Positions 35,007 through 43,196 of a stretch of 64,000 bases of DNA are shown in pieces. Made by a program: the position numbers and the translations under genes. The DNA is from Bacillota bacterium (GTDB lineage: Bacteria > Bacillota > Clostridia > Acetivibrionales > DSM-27016), in contig JAEWDM010000030.1 of NCBI GenBank assembly GCA_023390115.1, positions 1 to 64,000 of the forward strand, given 5' to 3'. Below the pieces are notes generated by a model. The model had not been told where the DNA came from. It was given only the letters and a program-made list of their open reading frames with translations, and made no database searches. Each line of letters starts with the position of its first letter. Position 1 is the stretch's first letter.

Positions 35007-35438
35007 TTGAGCAGATACACAGCAGTTGAAAAACTATTAAAGAGCTACAGGCTGAACGAGGCACGCATATTGTTCATAGAAGGCAGGATAAAAAGGCTTG
35101 CGTTTAGCGAGGAACCAGGGGCGATGCGCGTTAGTGATGAGGAAGTGCATGAAACTGAGGAGGAATACGGAAGGGAGCTGCGGATGAAAATGAGCTTGCA
35201 AAAGGAGCTGAAGAGCTTAAGGCTTATGCAGGGAGTGGCGGAGGATGCCCTTAACATGCTTGAGCAGGTGGATGAGAGATACAGGGCCATAATAAACGAT
35301 TATTATATTAAGAGCTGCAGGATGGAGGATATAGCCGAAAAAATGCATATAAGCAGAAGCAAGTGCTATGAGCTTTGCGGCGAGGCAGCCGAAATGCTTT
35401 CTAAGGTATTGGCGGGAGAAGGAGAGGTATATATATGA
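35007..35438 (+). CDS. sigma-70 region-4-like phage activator (Xpf-like), copy 1
   Basis: 143 residues from TTG 35007, seven bases after GAGGTG. Residues about 20-90 are charged helices; the C-terminal end is a helix-turn-helix (AIINDYYIKSCRMEDIAEKM, ISRSKCYELCGEAAEML) like sigma region 4 in phage positive-control factors. It is divergent from the S24 repressor and probably activates the tail operon, in place of PBSX Xpf. The stop overlaps the start of a paralogue. Confidence 0.75.
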   Translation: MSRYTAVEKLLKSYRLNEARILFIEGRIKRLAFSEEPGAMRVSDEEVHETEEEYGRELRMKMSLQKELKSLRLMQGVAEDALNMLEQVDERYRAIINDYYIKSCRMEDIAEKMHISRSKCYELCGEAAEMLSKVLAGEGEVYI

Positions 35439-35959
35439 ACAACGGAGTGCTTGAAACAGAAAGACTGTTAAAGGAATACCGGAGCGGCAAGGAGAGAGCA
35501 AACGCCCTTCAGGGTGAAATTAAGAGGCTGGTCCCGGAGGAGCACAGGGACTATATTGAATACAGGATGTACGGCTCCGGATATTCGGGTGCGTCGCCCA
35601 AATTTGTAATGGAAAAGGGTGTTGAGGTGTCACAGCTTAATAAGGTTGAAGCGGCGGCTATGGAATACCGCAAGGGTTGTATGGATGATTACGGAAGGGC
35701 AAAAGCGGAAATGGAAAGGGAGCTTAAGCGAGTGAGGTATGATATAGCTGTTGTAGAAGAGGGAGTGGAGCTTCTGGGGAGAATTAACAAAAGGTATGGC
35801 GCGGTTGTAAAGGGCTACTATATTAATGGCGTGGCAATGGAGCAGACGGCGTATACAATGGGAATGAGCCTCAGCAGGTGCTACGGAGTGTGCAGGGACG
35901 CGGTGAGGTTCCTCGCCGGCCTCATTTATGGAAACGGCGGGACAAGGGATGCGGTGTGA
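35435..35959 (+). CDS. sigma-70 region-4-like phage activator, copy 2
   Basis: 174 residues, overlapping the previous gene by four bases (ATGA). Same layout: a helical N-terminal half (MNNGVLETERLLKEYRSG) and a C-terminal helix-turn-helix (VVKGYYINGVAMEQTAYTMG, SLSRCYGVCRDAV). Sequence identity to copy 1 is low but the two share the Tyr-Tyr-Ile helix start and RCY core, so they are likely a diverged duplication. They may act together or at different promoters. Two region-4-like factors in tandem is unusual for a tailocin. Confidence 0.7.
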   Translation: MNNGVLETERLLKEYRSGKERANALQGEIKRLVPEEHRDYIEYRMYGSGYSGASPKFVMEKGVEVSQLNKVEAAAMEYRKGCMDDYGRAKAEMERELKRVRYDIAVVEEGVELLGRINKRYGAVVKGYYINGVAMEQTAYTMGMSLSRCYGVCRDAVRFLAGLIYGNGGTRDAV

Positions 35960-36062
35960 CGCGTGGACAAACCGTGGAAAATTCCCGGACAAATTGTGGA
36001 CAAATTCCGGACGACAATAGGAATTATTTCTGCTAAACTTTAAACTGTGATAATTTAGAATA

Positions 36063-36180
36063 AGGCTTCTGGGGAGAAGGGAACGGCCGTACTTCTTCCA
36101 GGAGCCTTCTAAGCTGTCTACAGATAATTAAAAGTGAGCTCCTGCAATTAATATTAAAAATATTAATCCGGGAGTTTTTT
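36063..36180 (+). terminator. hairpin plus intrinsic terminator before the late genes
   Basis: First hairpin: AAGGCTTCTGGGGAGAAG paired with CTTCTTCCAGGAGCCTT (36063-36108). Second, at 36138-36180: CTCC-TG-N2-ATTAATATT against AATATTAAT-CGGGAG followed by a seven-base T run. They stand between the activators and the structural genes, so late expression may need read-through, antitermination or a second promoter. GGACAAA occurs repeatedly just upstream (35963-36005). Confidence 0.75.
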
Positions 36181-36204
36181 TATTGGCAGAAGGGGGGAGC
36201 GTTT

Positions 36205-36249
36205 ATGAAAGTGCTGCCGGTATGTGAGGCGGTGGAAAAGAAATGCTGA
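36205..36249 (+). CDS. possible 14-aa leader overlapping the tail-terminator gene
   Basis: ATG 36205 follows GGGGGGAGC, a strong ribosome site; the frame ends TGA at 36247-36249, four bases or so into the next gene's start (ATGCTGA). It may only couple ribosomes to the next start. Confidence 0.3.
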   Translation: MKVLPVCEAVEKKC

Positions 36250-36692
36250 CAATAAAAGATATCGTGAAAGGCATAGCGGATACGGTAAAGGAGCAATATC
36301 CCGAGGCCGCGGTATACCTTCACGGAATGCCGGGCGAAATTACAGAGCCTTCATTTGATGTGTACATTGATTCCGACAGATCGGAGGATGACAGCAGGCG
36401 GCAGACCTTAGAAACCGCGTGCGTAGGCATTGCCTATTATCCTCACGGACAGGCGGGGGAGGAAGAGGAGACAAGCTCTCTCGATGTGTACAGCAGGCTG
36501 AAAAGCGTGTTCAGAAAAGGCTTCGTAAGCATTGGCGGACGGACGTTAAAGGTTGTGCTGCTGAGAGGCGGAAGGCAGGACGGCATTACCTTTCTCATTG
36601 TAAAGCTTGTATACTGTGACGACAGGCCTATGGATGAGGAGGCTTACCAGAAAATAAACAAAATAAACCTTAAAGTAAATCAGGAGGGATAA
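36243..36692 (+). CDS. phage tail terminator family protein
   Basis: 149 residues. It resembles the DUF6838/tail-terminator proteins that precede the sheath gene in contractile phages: an N-terminal helix (IKDIVKGIADTVKEQYPEAA), a central beta region with YIDSDRSEDD, and C-terminal strand DGITFLIVKLVYCDDRP. Such proteins cap the tail tube distal to the baseplate. No capsid-connector genes precede it, consistent with a headless particle. Confidence 0.65.
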   Translation: MLTIKDIVKGIADTVKEQYPEAAVYLHGMPGEITEPSFDVYIDSDRSEDDSRRQTLETACVGIAYYPHGQAGEEEETSSLDVYSRLKSVFRKGFVSIGGRTLKVVLLRGGRQDGITFLIVKLVYCDDRPMDEEAYQKINKINLKVNQEG

Positions 36693-36696
36693 AATT

Positions 36697-37776
36697 ATGT
36701 CTTTAGGATTACCACAAATTTTAGTTACGTTTAAAAGCAAGGCATCTTCAGTAACAACAAGGGGGAGCAGGGGAATAGTCGCCCTGGTGCTGAAGGATGC
36801 GTCGGTGCAGGGGTTGTCTGTAGTGGAAGCGGGCGACGCTTCGGCAATTCCCGGCACACTTTCGGAGGACAACAGGGATATTGCCGCAAAGGCATTTATA
36901 GGGGGAGCCAAGCCTCCCAAAAAGCTCATACTGGTCGTCATTCCCGATGACAGCACAGATTATGCAGACGCTTTAAACGCATTGGAAACCAGAAGGTTCG
37001 ACTATCTTGCGGTGCCTGGAATTGACGCGTCAGGTGCCGCCGCTGTTGCCGGCTGGGTAAAGAATTTAAGAGAGGAAAAGGATATAAAGGTAAAGGCGGT
37101 GCTGCCTGAGACGGCTGCCGACAGCGAAGGAATTATAAACTTTGCCACCGGCAATATAGAGGTTGGGGAAAAGACCTATACCGCGTCGATGTATACTGCC
37201 AGAATAGCAGGCTTGCTGGCGGGTACTCCGCTGAATATTTCGGCGACCTTCTGGCCGCTTCCCGAGGTGACTGACATACCCAGGCTTACAAAAAGCCAGT
37301 ACGATGAAGCAATAGGCGCAGGCAAGCTTGTACTGTACCACGACGGCGAAAAGGTCAAGATTGCAAGGGCGGTAAACAGCCTTGTAACGACTACAGCCGA
37401 TAAGGGAGAGGATTTCAAGAAAATCAAGATAGTAGACATTATGGATATGAGGCATGATGACATTAAAAAGACAGTGGAGGATTCCTATATCGGAAAATAT
37501 CCAAACAGCTATGATAACAAGCTGCTGCTGGTTAATGCCATAAAGGCATACGATGAAGGAATGGCAAACGACGGGCTGCTTGATCCCGGCTTTGATAACG
37601 AAACAGGCATAGACATCCAGGCTCAGAAGGATTATCTGGAAAGTATAGGGATTAGCACCTCCGACATGAGCGATCAGGAAATAAAAGAGGCAAACACACA
37701 TGACAGGGTATTTTTGCAGAGCAATATAAAAATCCTTGATGCTATTGAGGATTTCATTCTTACAACTATCATATAA
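36697..37776 (+). CDS. contractile tail sheath protein (XkdK-like)
   Basis: 359 residues, first gene of the clear tail set, ATG 36697 behind CAGGAGGG. N-terminal GLPQILVTFKSKASSVTTRG and GSRGIVALVLKD fit phage sheath subunits; middle part has KLVLYHDGEKVKIARAVNSL and the C-terminal domain IVDIMDMRHDDIKKTVEDSY. Sheath subunits form the contracting outer tube. At 359 aa it is a small sheath, similar to the Myoviridae-like elements of Clostridia and PBSX relatives. Confidence 0.88.
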   Translation: MSLGLPQILVTFKSKASSVTTRGSRGIVALVLKDASVQGLSVVEAGDASAIPGTLSEDNRDIAAKAFIGGAKPPKKLILVVIPDDSTDYADALNALETRRFDYLAVPGIDASGAAAVAGWVKNLREEKDIKVKAVLPETAADSEGIINFATGNIEVGEKTYTASMYTARIAGLLAGTPLNISATFWPLPEVTDIPRLTKSQYDEAIGAGKLVLYHDGEKVKIARAVNSLVTTTADKGEDFKKIKIVDIMDMRHDDIKKTVEDSYIGKYPNSYDNKLLLVNAIKAYDEGMANDGLLDPGFDNETGIDIQAQKDYLESIGISTSDMSDQEIKEANTHDRVFLQSNIKILDAIEDFILTTII

Positions 37777-37791
37777 GGGGGAGTGGTATAA

Positions 37792-38223
37792 ATGTCTATC
37801 GAGACAAAAAGAGTAATAAACGGCACCTACGGACAGGTCTGGCTTAATGATTCCGAGGTAATGGAGGCGTATGCCCTTCAGGCAAAGGTGGAAAAAAAGA
37901 AGGAAGAAATCAGCATTTGCGGCAGAGCGGGAACGGAGTCCAAAATGGTGGGCTTTAACGGAAAGGGCACACTTAAAATAAGGAAGATATCCTCAAGAAT
38001 GGGTACGCTTCTGGCAGACGGCATAAGAAGAGGGCAGGACACCCGCTTCTATATTATGAGCAGCCTTGCGGATCCCGACAGCTATGGAGCTGAAAAGGTA
38101 CTGCTTAAAAACGTGTCCTTTGACGACCTTACACTGATGGACTGGGAGGCGGCAAAGGCGGGAGCCGTAGACATACCCTTTACGTTTTCAGATTTTGAAT
38201 ACTTGGATGAAATAACTGCGTAA
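37792..38223 (+). CDS. tail tube protein (XkdM-like)
   Basis: 143 residues, ATG 37792 after AAGGGGGAGTGG. XkdM-like signature: INGTYGQVWLNDSEVMEAYA, GFNGKGTLKIRKISSRMG, PFTFSDFEYL. It forms the inner rigid tube pushed through the target envelope. Placed directly after the sheath as in PBSX and diffocin-like loci. Confidence 0.88.
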   Translation: MSIETKRVINGTYGQVWLNDSEVMEAYALQAKVEKKKEEISICGRAGTESKMVGFNGKGTLKIRKISSRMGTLLADGIRRGQDTRFYIMSSLADPDSYGAEKVLLKNVSFDDLTLMDWEAAKAGAVDIPFTFSDFEYLDEITA

Positions 38224-38299
38224 TTTGCAGTAAGGGAGAGTGCGCGGGAGGACTTCCTTCCGCGCTTTTAACATAAAAATACAGGAGGTATTTAAAACC

Positions 38300-38704
38300 A
38301 TGAATCTTACAGAGATGCTGCTGTCCAATGACATAAACGAATTCAAGCTTCCCGAGAAGGAGCTGGAAATTAAAAGGCTCAGCGCGCTTTACAAGCAGGC
38401 CTTTATAATCAGGTTCCGCGCCATAAGGCCGGATGAGGAGGAGGAAATACAGAGAGACTGCATGACAATAACAAAGGACGGCGTGGAGGTGGATTCTTCC
38501 AAAATGAAGTATCTTACCGCTGCCAGGTGCATGCTTGATCCCGATATAAAGAACAAGGATCTGCAAAAAAAATTCAAGGCTCCCAACTTTATGGAGCTTT
38601 TAAAGAAGCTGTTCCTTATAGGCGAAATCACGTCGGTGTACGATGAGATACAGGAGCTTAGCGGCTATGGAAAGAACAAGGTGGAAGAGGTAAAAAACTC
38701 ATAA
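38300..38704 (+). CDS. tail assembly chaperone, short form (XkdN-like)
   Basis: 134 residues from ATG 38300 behind CAGGAGGT; an upstream in-frame GTG at 38240 has no site. It begins NLTEMLLSNDINEFKLPEKE and has the helical body typical of tail-assembly chaperones that coat the tape measure. It stops TAA at 38702, just after the slippery heptamer AAAAAAC. Ribosomes shifting by -1 continue for 68 codons to TAG 38902. Confidence 0.85.
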   Translation: MNLTEMLLSNDINEFKLPEKELEIKRLSALYKQAFIIRFRAIRPDEEEEIQRDCMTITKDGVEVDSSKMKYLTAARCMLDPDIKNKDLQKKFKAPNFMELLKKLFLIGEITSVYDEIQELSGYGKNKVEEVKNS

Positions 38705-38904
38705 GCAGGGATAGAATAACCTATCTCTGCTACAGAAACTGGCAGAAGGGGATTCTGCCGGGCGTCACAAGAAGGCTTCCGGCAGGGGAAAGACTGGTGC
38801 TGGAGGCTTTTATGCAGTTTGAGGATGAACAAAAGGCAAGGGCGATGAGGGAGATGGGAGAGGGAGGAATGTCATGCCCCTATGCCCTTTTGACTTTGCT
38901 GTAG
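38300..38904 (+). CDS. tail assembly chaperone, -1 frameshift long form
   Basis: Predicted product of 201 residues. Frame 0 is read to AAC (38696-38698); after a -1 slip the frame continues KLISRDRITYLCYRNW, then RRLPAGERLVLEAFMQFEDE to the TAG at 38902-38904. The second frame has no start of its own with a ribosome site, its coding bias is good, and the -1 extension is a normal feature of phage tail chaperones (lambda G/GT). Expected at a low fraction of the short form. Confidence 0.8.
38692..38698 (+). promoter_or_regulatory. programmed -1 frameshift site A-AAA-AAC
   Basis: Heptamer of the X-XXY-YYZ form in the correct frame (AAA 38693-38695, AAC 38696-38698), four bases before the frame-0 stop. 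Confidence 0.85.
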
Positions 38905-38925
38905 TTAGGAAAGGCGGTGAAATAT

Positions 38926-40332
38926 ATGGAACAGATATCGGTTGTGAGCCCCGGCATTGAAAGCATACTGAAAAGCATTCAAAGCAACCAGAATGCTTTA
39001 AACAGGTCGGCGGATTTTATGAAGTTTGTAGATGAAAGAGGCTTCAGGCCGGCCTTGCGCATTGCACGAAATATGCATGAGGAAATGAGCGGCTTCAACA
39101 AAAAGATACTTTCGGTGGTGCAGTTCGGCATTAAGCAGATTATCGATTTCTTATCAAAAATTGTGGATTTGTTAAAGGAAATATTAGATAAAATCAGGCC
39201 TGACCCAAATAAGGTAATTGTCAATCTGCCAATGCATGAGGGACTTGACAAAAGCGGCGTCTACAGCAAGACGGTAAGTATTACAAATAACATAAGCAAG
39301 GTGACCAGTGTTACAAACAACATAAGCATATCTTGTACTGCACAGGCGCAGGAGGACGATAAGAAAGGGTTCCTGGAAAATCTTCTGGAGAAAATTCTGG
39401 ATAAGATTTTTGATAAAATATTTGACGCGGTATTTGATGCCACAATAGGCAAAGTGCTGGATAAGCTTTTAGCGGTGCTGGGCGGCAGGTTATCAAGCCT
39501 GATTAGCAGACTCCGCGGAGGCAATGGGGGCGGAAACGGTGGCGGAGGCGGTTCGGGCAGGTGGACAAATGCTATGTCCTCTGTAATAAATTCCTTGAGA
39601 AATGTAGGCTCAGGTGCTTTTAATACATTGAGCAGAGCGGGAAACGGAATCCTTAGGGTGTTTCAGTCGGTAGGAGGAGCAATTTCAAGGCTAAACATAG
39701 GCTATAGATTAATGAGGGTTGCATTACTGGCAGCTTCTGCAGCGCAAACTGTGCTTAGCTCAGCCTTTATAGCAAGCCCGATAACATGGATAATCGTGGG
39801 GATTGCGGCTCTCATAGCGATTATAGTAGTTCTTGTAAAGAATTGGGATACTGTAAAGGAGGCGGTCGGAAGAGTATGGGATTATATTGCATCTGTATTC
39901 GGAAACATTGCGGACTGGTTTTCAAAAAACGTTATTCAGCCTATTCTAAGCATAATGCCGGGATGGCTGAAAAAATTTCTTGGTATTGAGGGGGGGGCAT
40001 TAAGCGGGGGCGTAGATGGTTCGAAAGGAGAGAGAGGCTCCTTCGGGGGAGCCGGCAGCAATGGAGAACACGCCCTGGGGCTTTCATATGTGCCCTATGA
40101 TGGATATATAGCTGAGCTGCACCAGGGAGAGCGTGTGCTGACCGCCCATGAGAACAAGAACTACGGCAGCGTGAGGACCGGCTCTGTAAAAGCGCCTGCG
40201 GCAAATGGAGGAAGCACCTTTAATATCACAATAAACGGAGTAAACAAGTCCACAAATGAGATAGTAAACGACCTTGTGGCGAAAATAAAGGAGGCTTCGG
40301 GAACTATGGGGGAGGTGGCTTATAACACATGA
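38926..40332 (+). CDS. short tail tape-measure protein
   Basis: About 468 residues from ATG 38926 (behind AGGAAAGGCGG). Helical N-terminal half with repeated heptads, long Gly-rich linker (GGNGGGNGGGGGSGR, about 200-215), two strongly hydrophobic segments (about 255-305) and the C-terminal sequence LSYVPYDGYIAELHQGERVL typical of tape measures. Tape measures set tail length; at about 0.15 nm per residue this one predicts a tail near 70 nm, far shorter than most myophages. It follows the chaperone, as in all Xkd-type clusters. Confidence 0.82.
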   Translation: MEQISVVSPGIESILKSIQSNQNALNRSADFMKFVDERGFRPALRIARNMHEEMSGFNKKILSVVQFGIKQIIDFLSKIVDLLKEILDKIRPDPNKVIVNLPMHEGLDKSGVYSKTVSITNNISKVTSVTNNISISCTAQAQEDDKKGFLENLLEKILDKIFDKIFDAVFDATIGKVLDKLLAVLGGRLSSLISRLRGGNGGGNGGGGGSGRWTNAMSSVINSLRNVGSGAFNTLSRAGNGILRVFQSVGGAISRLNIGYRLMRVALLAASAAQTVLSSAFIASPITWIIVGIAALIAIIVVLVKNWDTVKEAVGRVWDYIASVFGNIADWFSKNVIQPILSIMPGWLKKFLGIEGGALSGGVDGSKGERGSFGGAGSNGEHALGLSYVPYDGYIAELHQGERVLTAHENKNYGSVRTGSVKAPAANGGSTFNITINGVNKSTNEIVNDLVAKIKEASGTMGEVAYNT

Positions 40333-41018
40333 GCGAGACTGCGGATTCAAGCCTTAAATCGGTAAGGGGGAAAATAGCTATTATGCTGTCCTTCAATAAT
40401 AACGCCGAGATGCTGGCCCTGCCTGTGGTTCCAGATCAGCTTGAGGTTCGGACGGGGCTTTCAAACAGCACGGCAGAGGTTGTAAACCTTGGAGAGATAG
40501 GGATTATAGGGAACAGAAAGCTTAACGGCATAACCATATCCTCATTTTTCCCTTCATATTATGCGCCTTACTGCCAGTGCTCCAGTGAAGAGTTTACAGA
40601 GCCCTATGCGGCGGTGGAAAGAATAAGCAGGTGGATGGGCACCAAAAGGCCTGTCCGCCTTAGGATAACGGGAATGAATATAAACACGGCGTGCATGATA
40701 GAGGAGTTCAGCTACAGGGAGAAGGGCGGGCAGCCGGGAGATGTGTACTATGATCTTGTGCTTAAGGAGTATAGATTCATACAGTCAAAAATAGTGGAAA
40801 GCAGCGCTTCCGCCTCCGGCACGTCAGCGACGGCGGTAAGGACGGTTGAAAGGCAAAGCCCGTCTACCTATACCGTGAAAAAAGGTGATTCCCTGTGGGC
40901 CATAGCCAAGCTCCAGTACGGGGACGGAAGCAGGTACAGGGAGATATATGAAAAAAACAAAAAAATAATAGGCCCGGATCCCAATCTTATTAAGCCGGGG
41001 CAGGAGTTGGTGCTATGA
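40329..41018 (+). CDS. LysM-containing baseplate/tail protein (XkdP-like)
   Basis: 229 residues, overlapping the tape-measure stop (ATGA). The N-terminal 160 residues have the XkdP pattern (LPVVPDQLEVRTGLSN, ISSFFPSYYAPY); a Ser/Thr linker leads to a C-terminal LysM domain (YTVKKGDSLWAIAKLQYGDG). It likely links the hub to the tape measure and binds peptidoglycan. The next gene again overlaps by four bases, so expression is tightly coupled. Confidence 0.85.
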   Translation: MSETADSSLKSVRGKIAIMLSFNNNAEMLALPVVPDQLEVRTGLSNSTAEVVNLGEIGIIGNRKLNGITISSFFPSYYAPYCQCSSEEFTEPYAAVERISRWMGTKRPVRLRITGMNINTACMIEEFSYREKGGQPGDVYYDLVLKEYRFIQSKIVESSASASGTSATAVRTVERQSPSTYTVKKGDSLWAIAKLQYGDGSRYREIYEKNKKIIGPDPNLIKPGQELVL

Positions 41019-42025
41019 GCTATTCGGTTTTGCATGTGCAGAGCGGAGTCACAAAGGACATAAGCGATTTTGTAACGGGAATTGAATACGGCGGAGAGAT
41101 GGCCTCTGCCGTAAGGAAAATGGATATTTCGGTGCTGTCGGGCACAGACGCTTTTATACCCCGGCTTAATATTAAAAACGGGGATCTGCTTGTCTTGAGG
41201 AACGGGGACAGCGAGATAATGAGGGGCATAATTTTCAGGCAGGACAGGGACGATAAGGGAGCTTTGAAGCTTACTGCATATACTCACGCCGTATATCTTG
41301 TGAAAAACAAAGACACCAACAGGTTTGAGCAAATAAAGGCCAGCCAGATAGCGGCGGAAATATGCCGGGACTTCGGCATACCCGCAGGGAAGCTTGAGGA
41401 CACCAGGATAATATTCCCCAAGCTTATTTTCAGGGACAAAACGCTGTGGGACATAATTGTGACGGCCCTTACAGAGACCACCAAGCAAAGCGGCATAAAA
41501 TACAGGGTATATTTCAAGGAGGGAAAGCTTAATATAGTGCGTAAAAGCAGCCAGTCAGTATACCTTGTGCTTAAGGAGGGCGGCAATCTTTTAGCGGCGT
41601 CGGCGTCGGCCTCAATCGAGGATATGAAAAACCAGATAAAGCTTGTGGGAAAGCTGACGGGACAGGACGGAGAGGAAACAGAGCTTATGTACACCGCCCA
41701 GAACGAGGAAATGCAGAAGCTGTACGGAATAATGCAGGAGACGCATGAGGAATCGGGGGACAACATAAACAGGTCCACCATACGCCAGATTGCCGAGACA
41801 ATGCTGAAGGAGCTTTGCAGGGAGGAAATAGAGGCGGACATAGAGGCAATGGGCTTAGACGAGGTGGAGGCTGGAGCGGCTGTAAGGGTTACCGAGCCTG
41901 TCACGGGGCTTTCGGGGGTGTTTTATGTGGATCAGGACAGCCACACAATAGAGGGGGCAAGGCATACAATGAAGCTTAAGCTGACACGCACCGGCGATGT
42001 GCCTGACATGGAGTATGAGGAGTAA
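41015..42025 (+). CDS. baseplate hub protein (XkdQ-like)
   Basis: 336 residues, in the position of XkdQ / late-control gene D. Features are the beta-rich start (SYSVLHVQSGVTKDISDFVT), LNIKNGDLLVLRNGD and a long C-terminal beta part ending LKLTRTGDVPDME. The hub joins tube and spike and takes part in penetration. After its stop the first structured repeat begins, 27 bases downstream. Confidence 0.8.
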   Translation: MSYSVLHVQSGVTKDISDFVTGIEYGGEMASAVRKMDISVLSGTDAFIPRLNIKNGDLLVLRNGDSEIMRGIIFRQDRDDKGALKLTAYTHAVYLVKNKDTNRFEQIKASQIAAEICRDFGIPAGKLEDTRIIFPKLIFRDKTLWDIIVTALTETTKQSGIKYRVYFKEGKLNIVRKSSQSVYLVLKEGGNLLAASASASIEDMKNQIKLVGKLTGQDGEETELMYTAQNEEMQKLYGIMQETHEESGDNINRSTIRQIAETMLKELCREEIEADIEAMGLDEVEAGAAVRVTEPVTGLSGVFYVDQDSHTIEGARHTMKLKLTRTGDVPDMEYEE

Positions 42026-42051
42026 GGCTGGGGTTTCTGCCCTGCCAATCT

Positions 42052-42215
42052 GGAAATCAATTTATTCCGGGATAATTTTTAACAGCATCGGAAAGACACA
42101 TTTGAGGGAAATGTCTTTAGGGAGCGAGCATTAATACTCTTCAAGTATTCTGGTGCTTTCCTTAGTATGTATTCCTTGTGGGTCATTAAAAATTACCCTT
42201 CAGAAATTGATTTCC
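42052..42215 (+). repeat. structured intergenic repeat, copy 1 (164 nt)
   Basis: Closed by a perfect 11-bp stem GGAAATCAATT/AATTGATTTCC. Inner stems: TTCCG...CGGAA, CATTT-GAGGG-AAATG, and AATACT-N4-AGTATT. The segments ATAATTTTTAACAGCA, TTTGAGGGAAATGTCT and GTATTCCTT...GGGTCAnTAAAAATTA are shared with the copies at 48140 and 49599. It lies between baseplate genes. Confidence 0.85.
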
Positions 42216-42271
42216 ATTACTTGAGGGCATTCCAAAGCAAAGGAATGAAGCTGTATAAGGAGGGTGGTTTT

Positions 42272-42763
42272 TTGGGAGCGGCGGAGCTGGTTAATTTGAT
42301 AAGGAAAGAGGCGGGGACGGTTATTGCGGGCCGGAGCAGGGGCTTTGAGCTTGCGACGGTGATATCGCCTTATCCGGAGCTGGTAATAAGAGTGGACAAC
42401 ATGAAGGCTGAGCTGTCCCGCACAGATTTGATTGTCTGTGAAAGGGTGATGTCAGGTAAAAGGATAGTAAGCCTTAAAAGCGAGCCGGGTACGGAAAGGG
42501 ATTTGGGACATACGCAGCAGCCCGCTGCGAAGGACTTGAACAGGCTTGAAAAGGGAAGCGGAACGCTTTCGGGCAGTACGGGCGAGGCGCAGGGCCATTC
42601 GCATTCGCTTGACGGCCTTGGCATGGAGAATGCCGGTATAGAATTGACATATGCGGAGCTTAAGTTTGAGGATACCTTAAAGGCGGGAGACAGGGTGCTT
42701 GTTCAGGAGGTTCCGGGGGGCCAAAAATATATTGTAATAGACAGGGTGGTGGAGTATGGCTGA
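42272..42763 (+). CDS. tail protein (XkdR/DUF2577-like)
   Basis: About 163 residues if TTG 42272 is used (preceded by AAGGAGGG with seven-base spacing); ATG 42167 would start inside the structured repeat. Product MGAAELVNLIRKEAGTVIAG then SPYPELVIRVDNMKAELSRT fits DUF2577. C-terminal GDRVLVQEVPGGQKYIVIDR is a beta strand pair typical of baseplate wedge-like proteins. Function in PBSX-type particles is baseplate assembly, mechanism unknown. Confidence 0.7.
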   Translation: MGAAELVNLIRKEAGTVIAGRSRGFELATVISPYPELVIRVDNMKAELSRTDLIVCERVMSGKRIVSLKSEPGTERDLGHTQQPAAKDLNRLEKGSGTLSGSTGEAQGHSHSLDGLGMENAGIELTYAELKFEDTLKAGDRVLVQEVPGGQKYIVIDRVVEYG

Positions 42764-43196
42764 TATATTTCCGCAAAGCGGTACGAAGGCTGATGTGAGC
42801 GCGGCATCAGGCGCCGGGGAGGTGTCATATGGAAGGAGTCCCATATTCGATTTTGAAAAGGGGGAGTTTAAAACGGTTGACAATAAGGTGTATATGGGAG
42901 AAGGGCTTGAGGTGCTGAAGAGCTGGATAGAAAAAACCGTAAGGACTGAAAGGTTCAGGTTTCCCATATACAGCTTTGATTATGGCATAACGCTTGAAGG
43001 GCTTATGGAGAAGGGCCTGCCCTACGAGCTGCTTATAAGCGAAATAAGGGAGCAGATCACAGACGCCCTTATACATGATTCAAGGATCACGGACGTTGGG
43101 GATTTCGGGTTTCTAAGGAGCGGCAGCTCCCTTGAAATACAGTTCCGGGTGCATACCTTTGACAACAGAACAATTCATATGGAGGTGAAGGTATAA
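42756..43196 (+). CDS. baseplate protein gp25/XkdS-like (DUF2634)
   Basis: 146 residues, overlapping the previous stop by eight bases. YSFDYGITLEGLMEKGLPYE, followed by REQITDALIHDSRITDVGDF, is the core of the gp25/XkdS family that nucleates sheath assembly on the baseplate. The gene pair with XkdT downstream is universal in contractile particles. Confidence 0.85.
   Translation: MADIFPQSGTKADVSAASGAGEVSYGRSPIFDFEKGEFKTVDNKVYMGEGLEVLKSWIEKTVRTERFRFPIYSFDYGITLEGLMEKGLPYELLISEIREQITDALIHDSRITDVGDFGFLRSGSSLEIQFRVHTFDNRTIHMEVKV

Noticed and set aside
42052..42215. Hammerhead or other known self-cleaving ribozyme in the tailocin repeats
   Set aside because: No CUGANGA/GAAA core or other ribozyme consensus that I know was found; left as an uncharacterised element.
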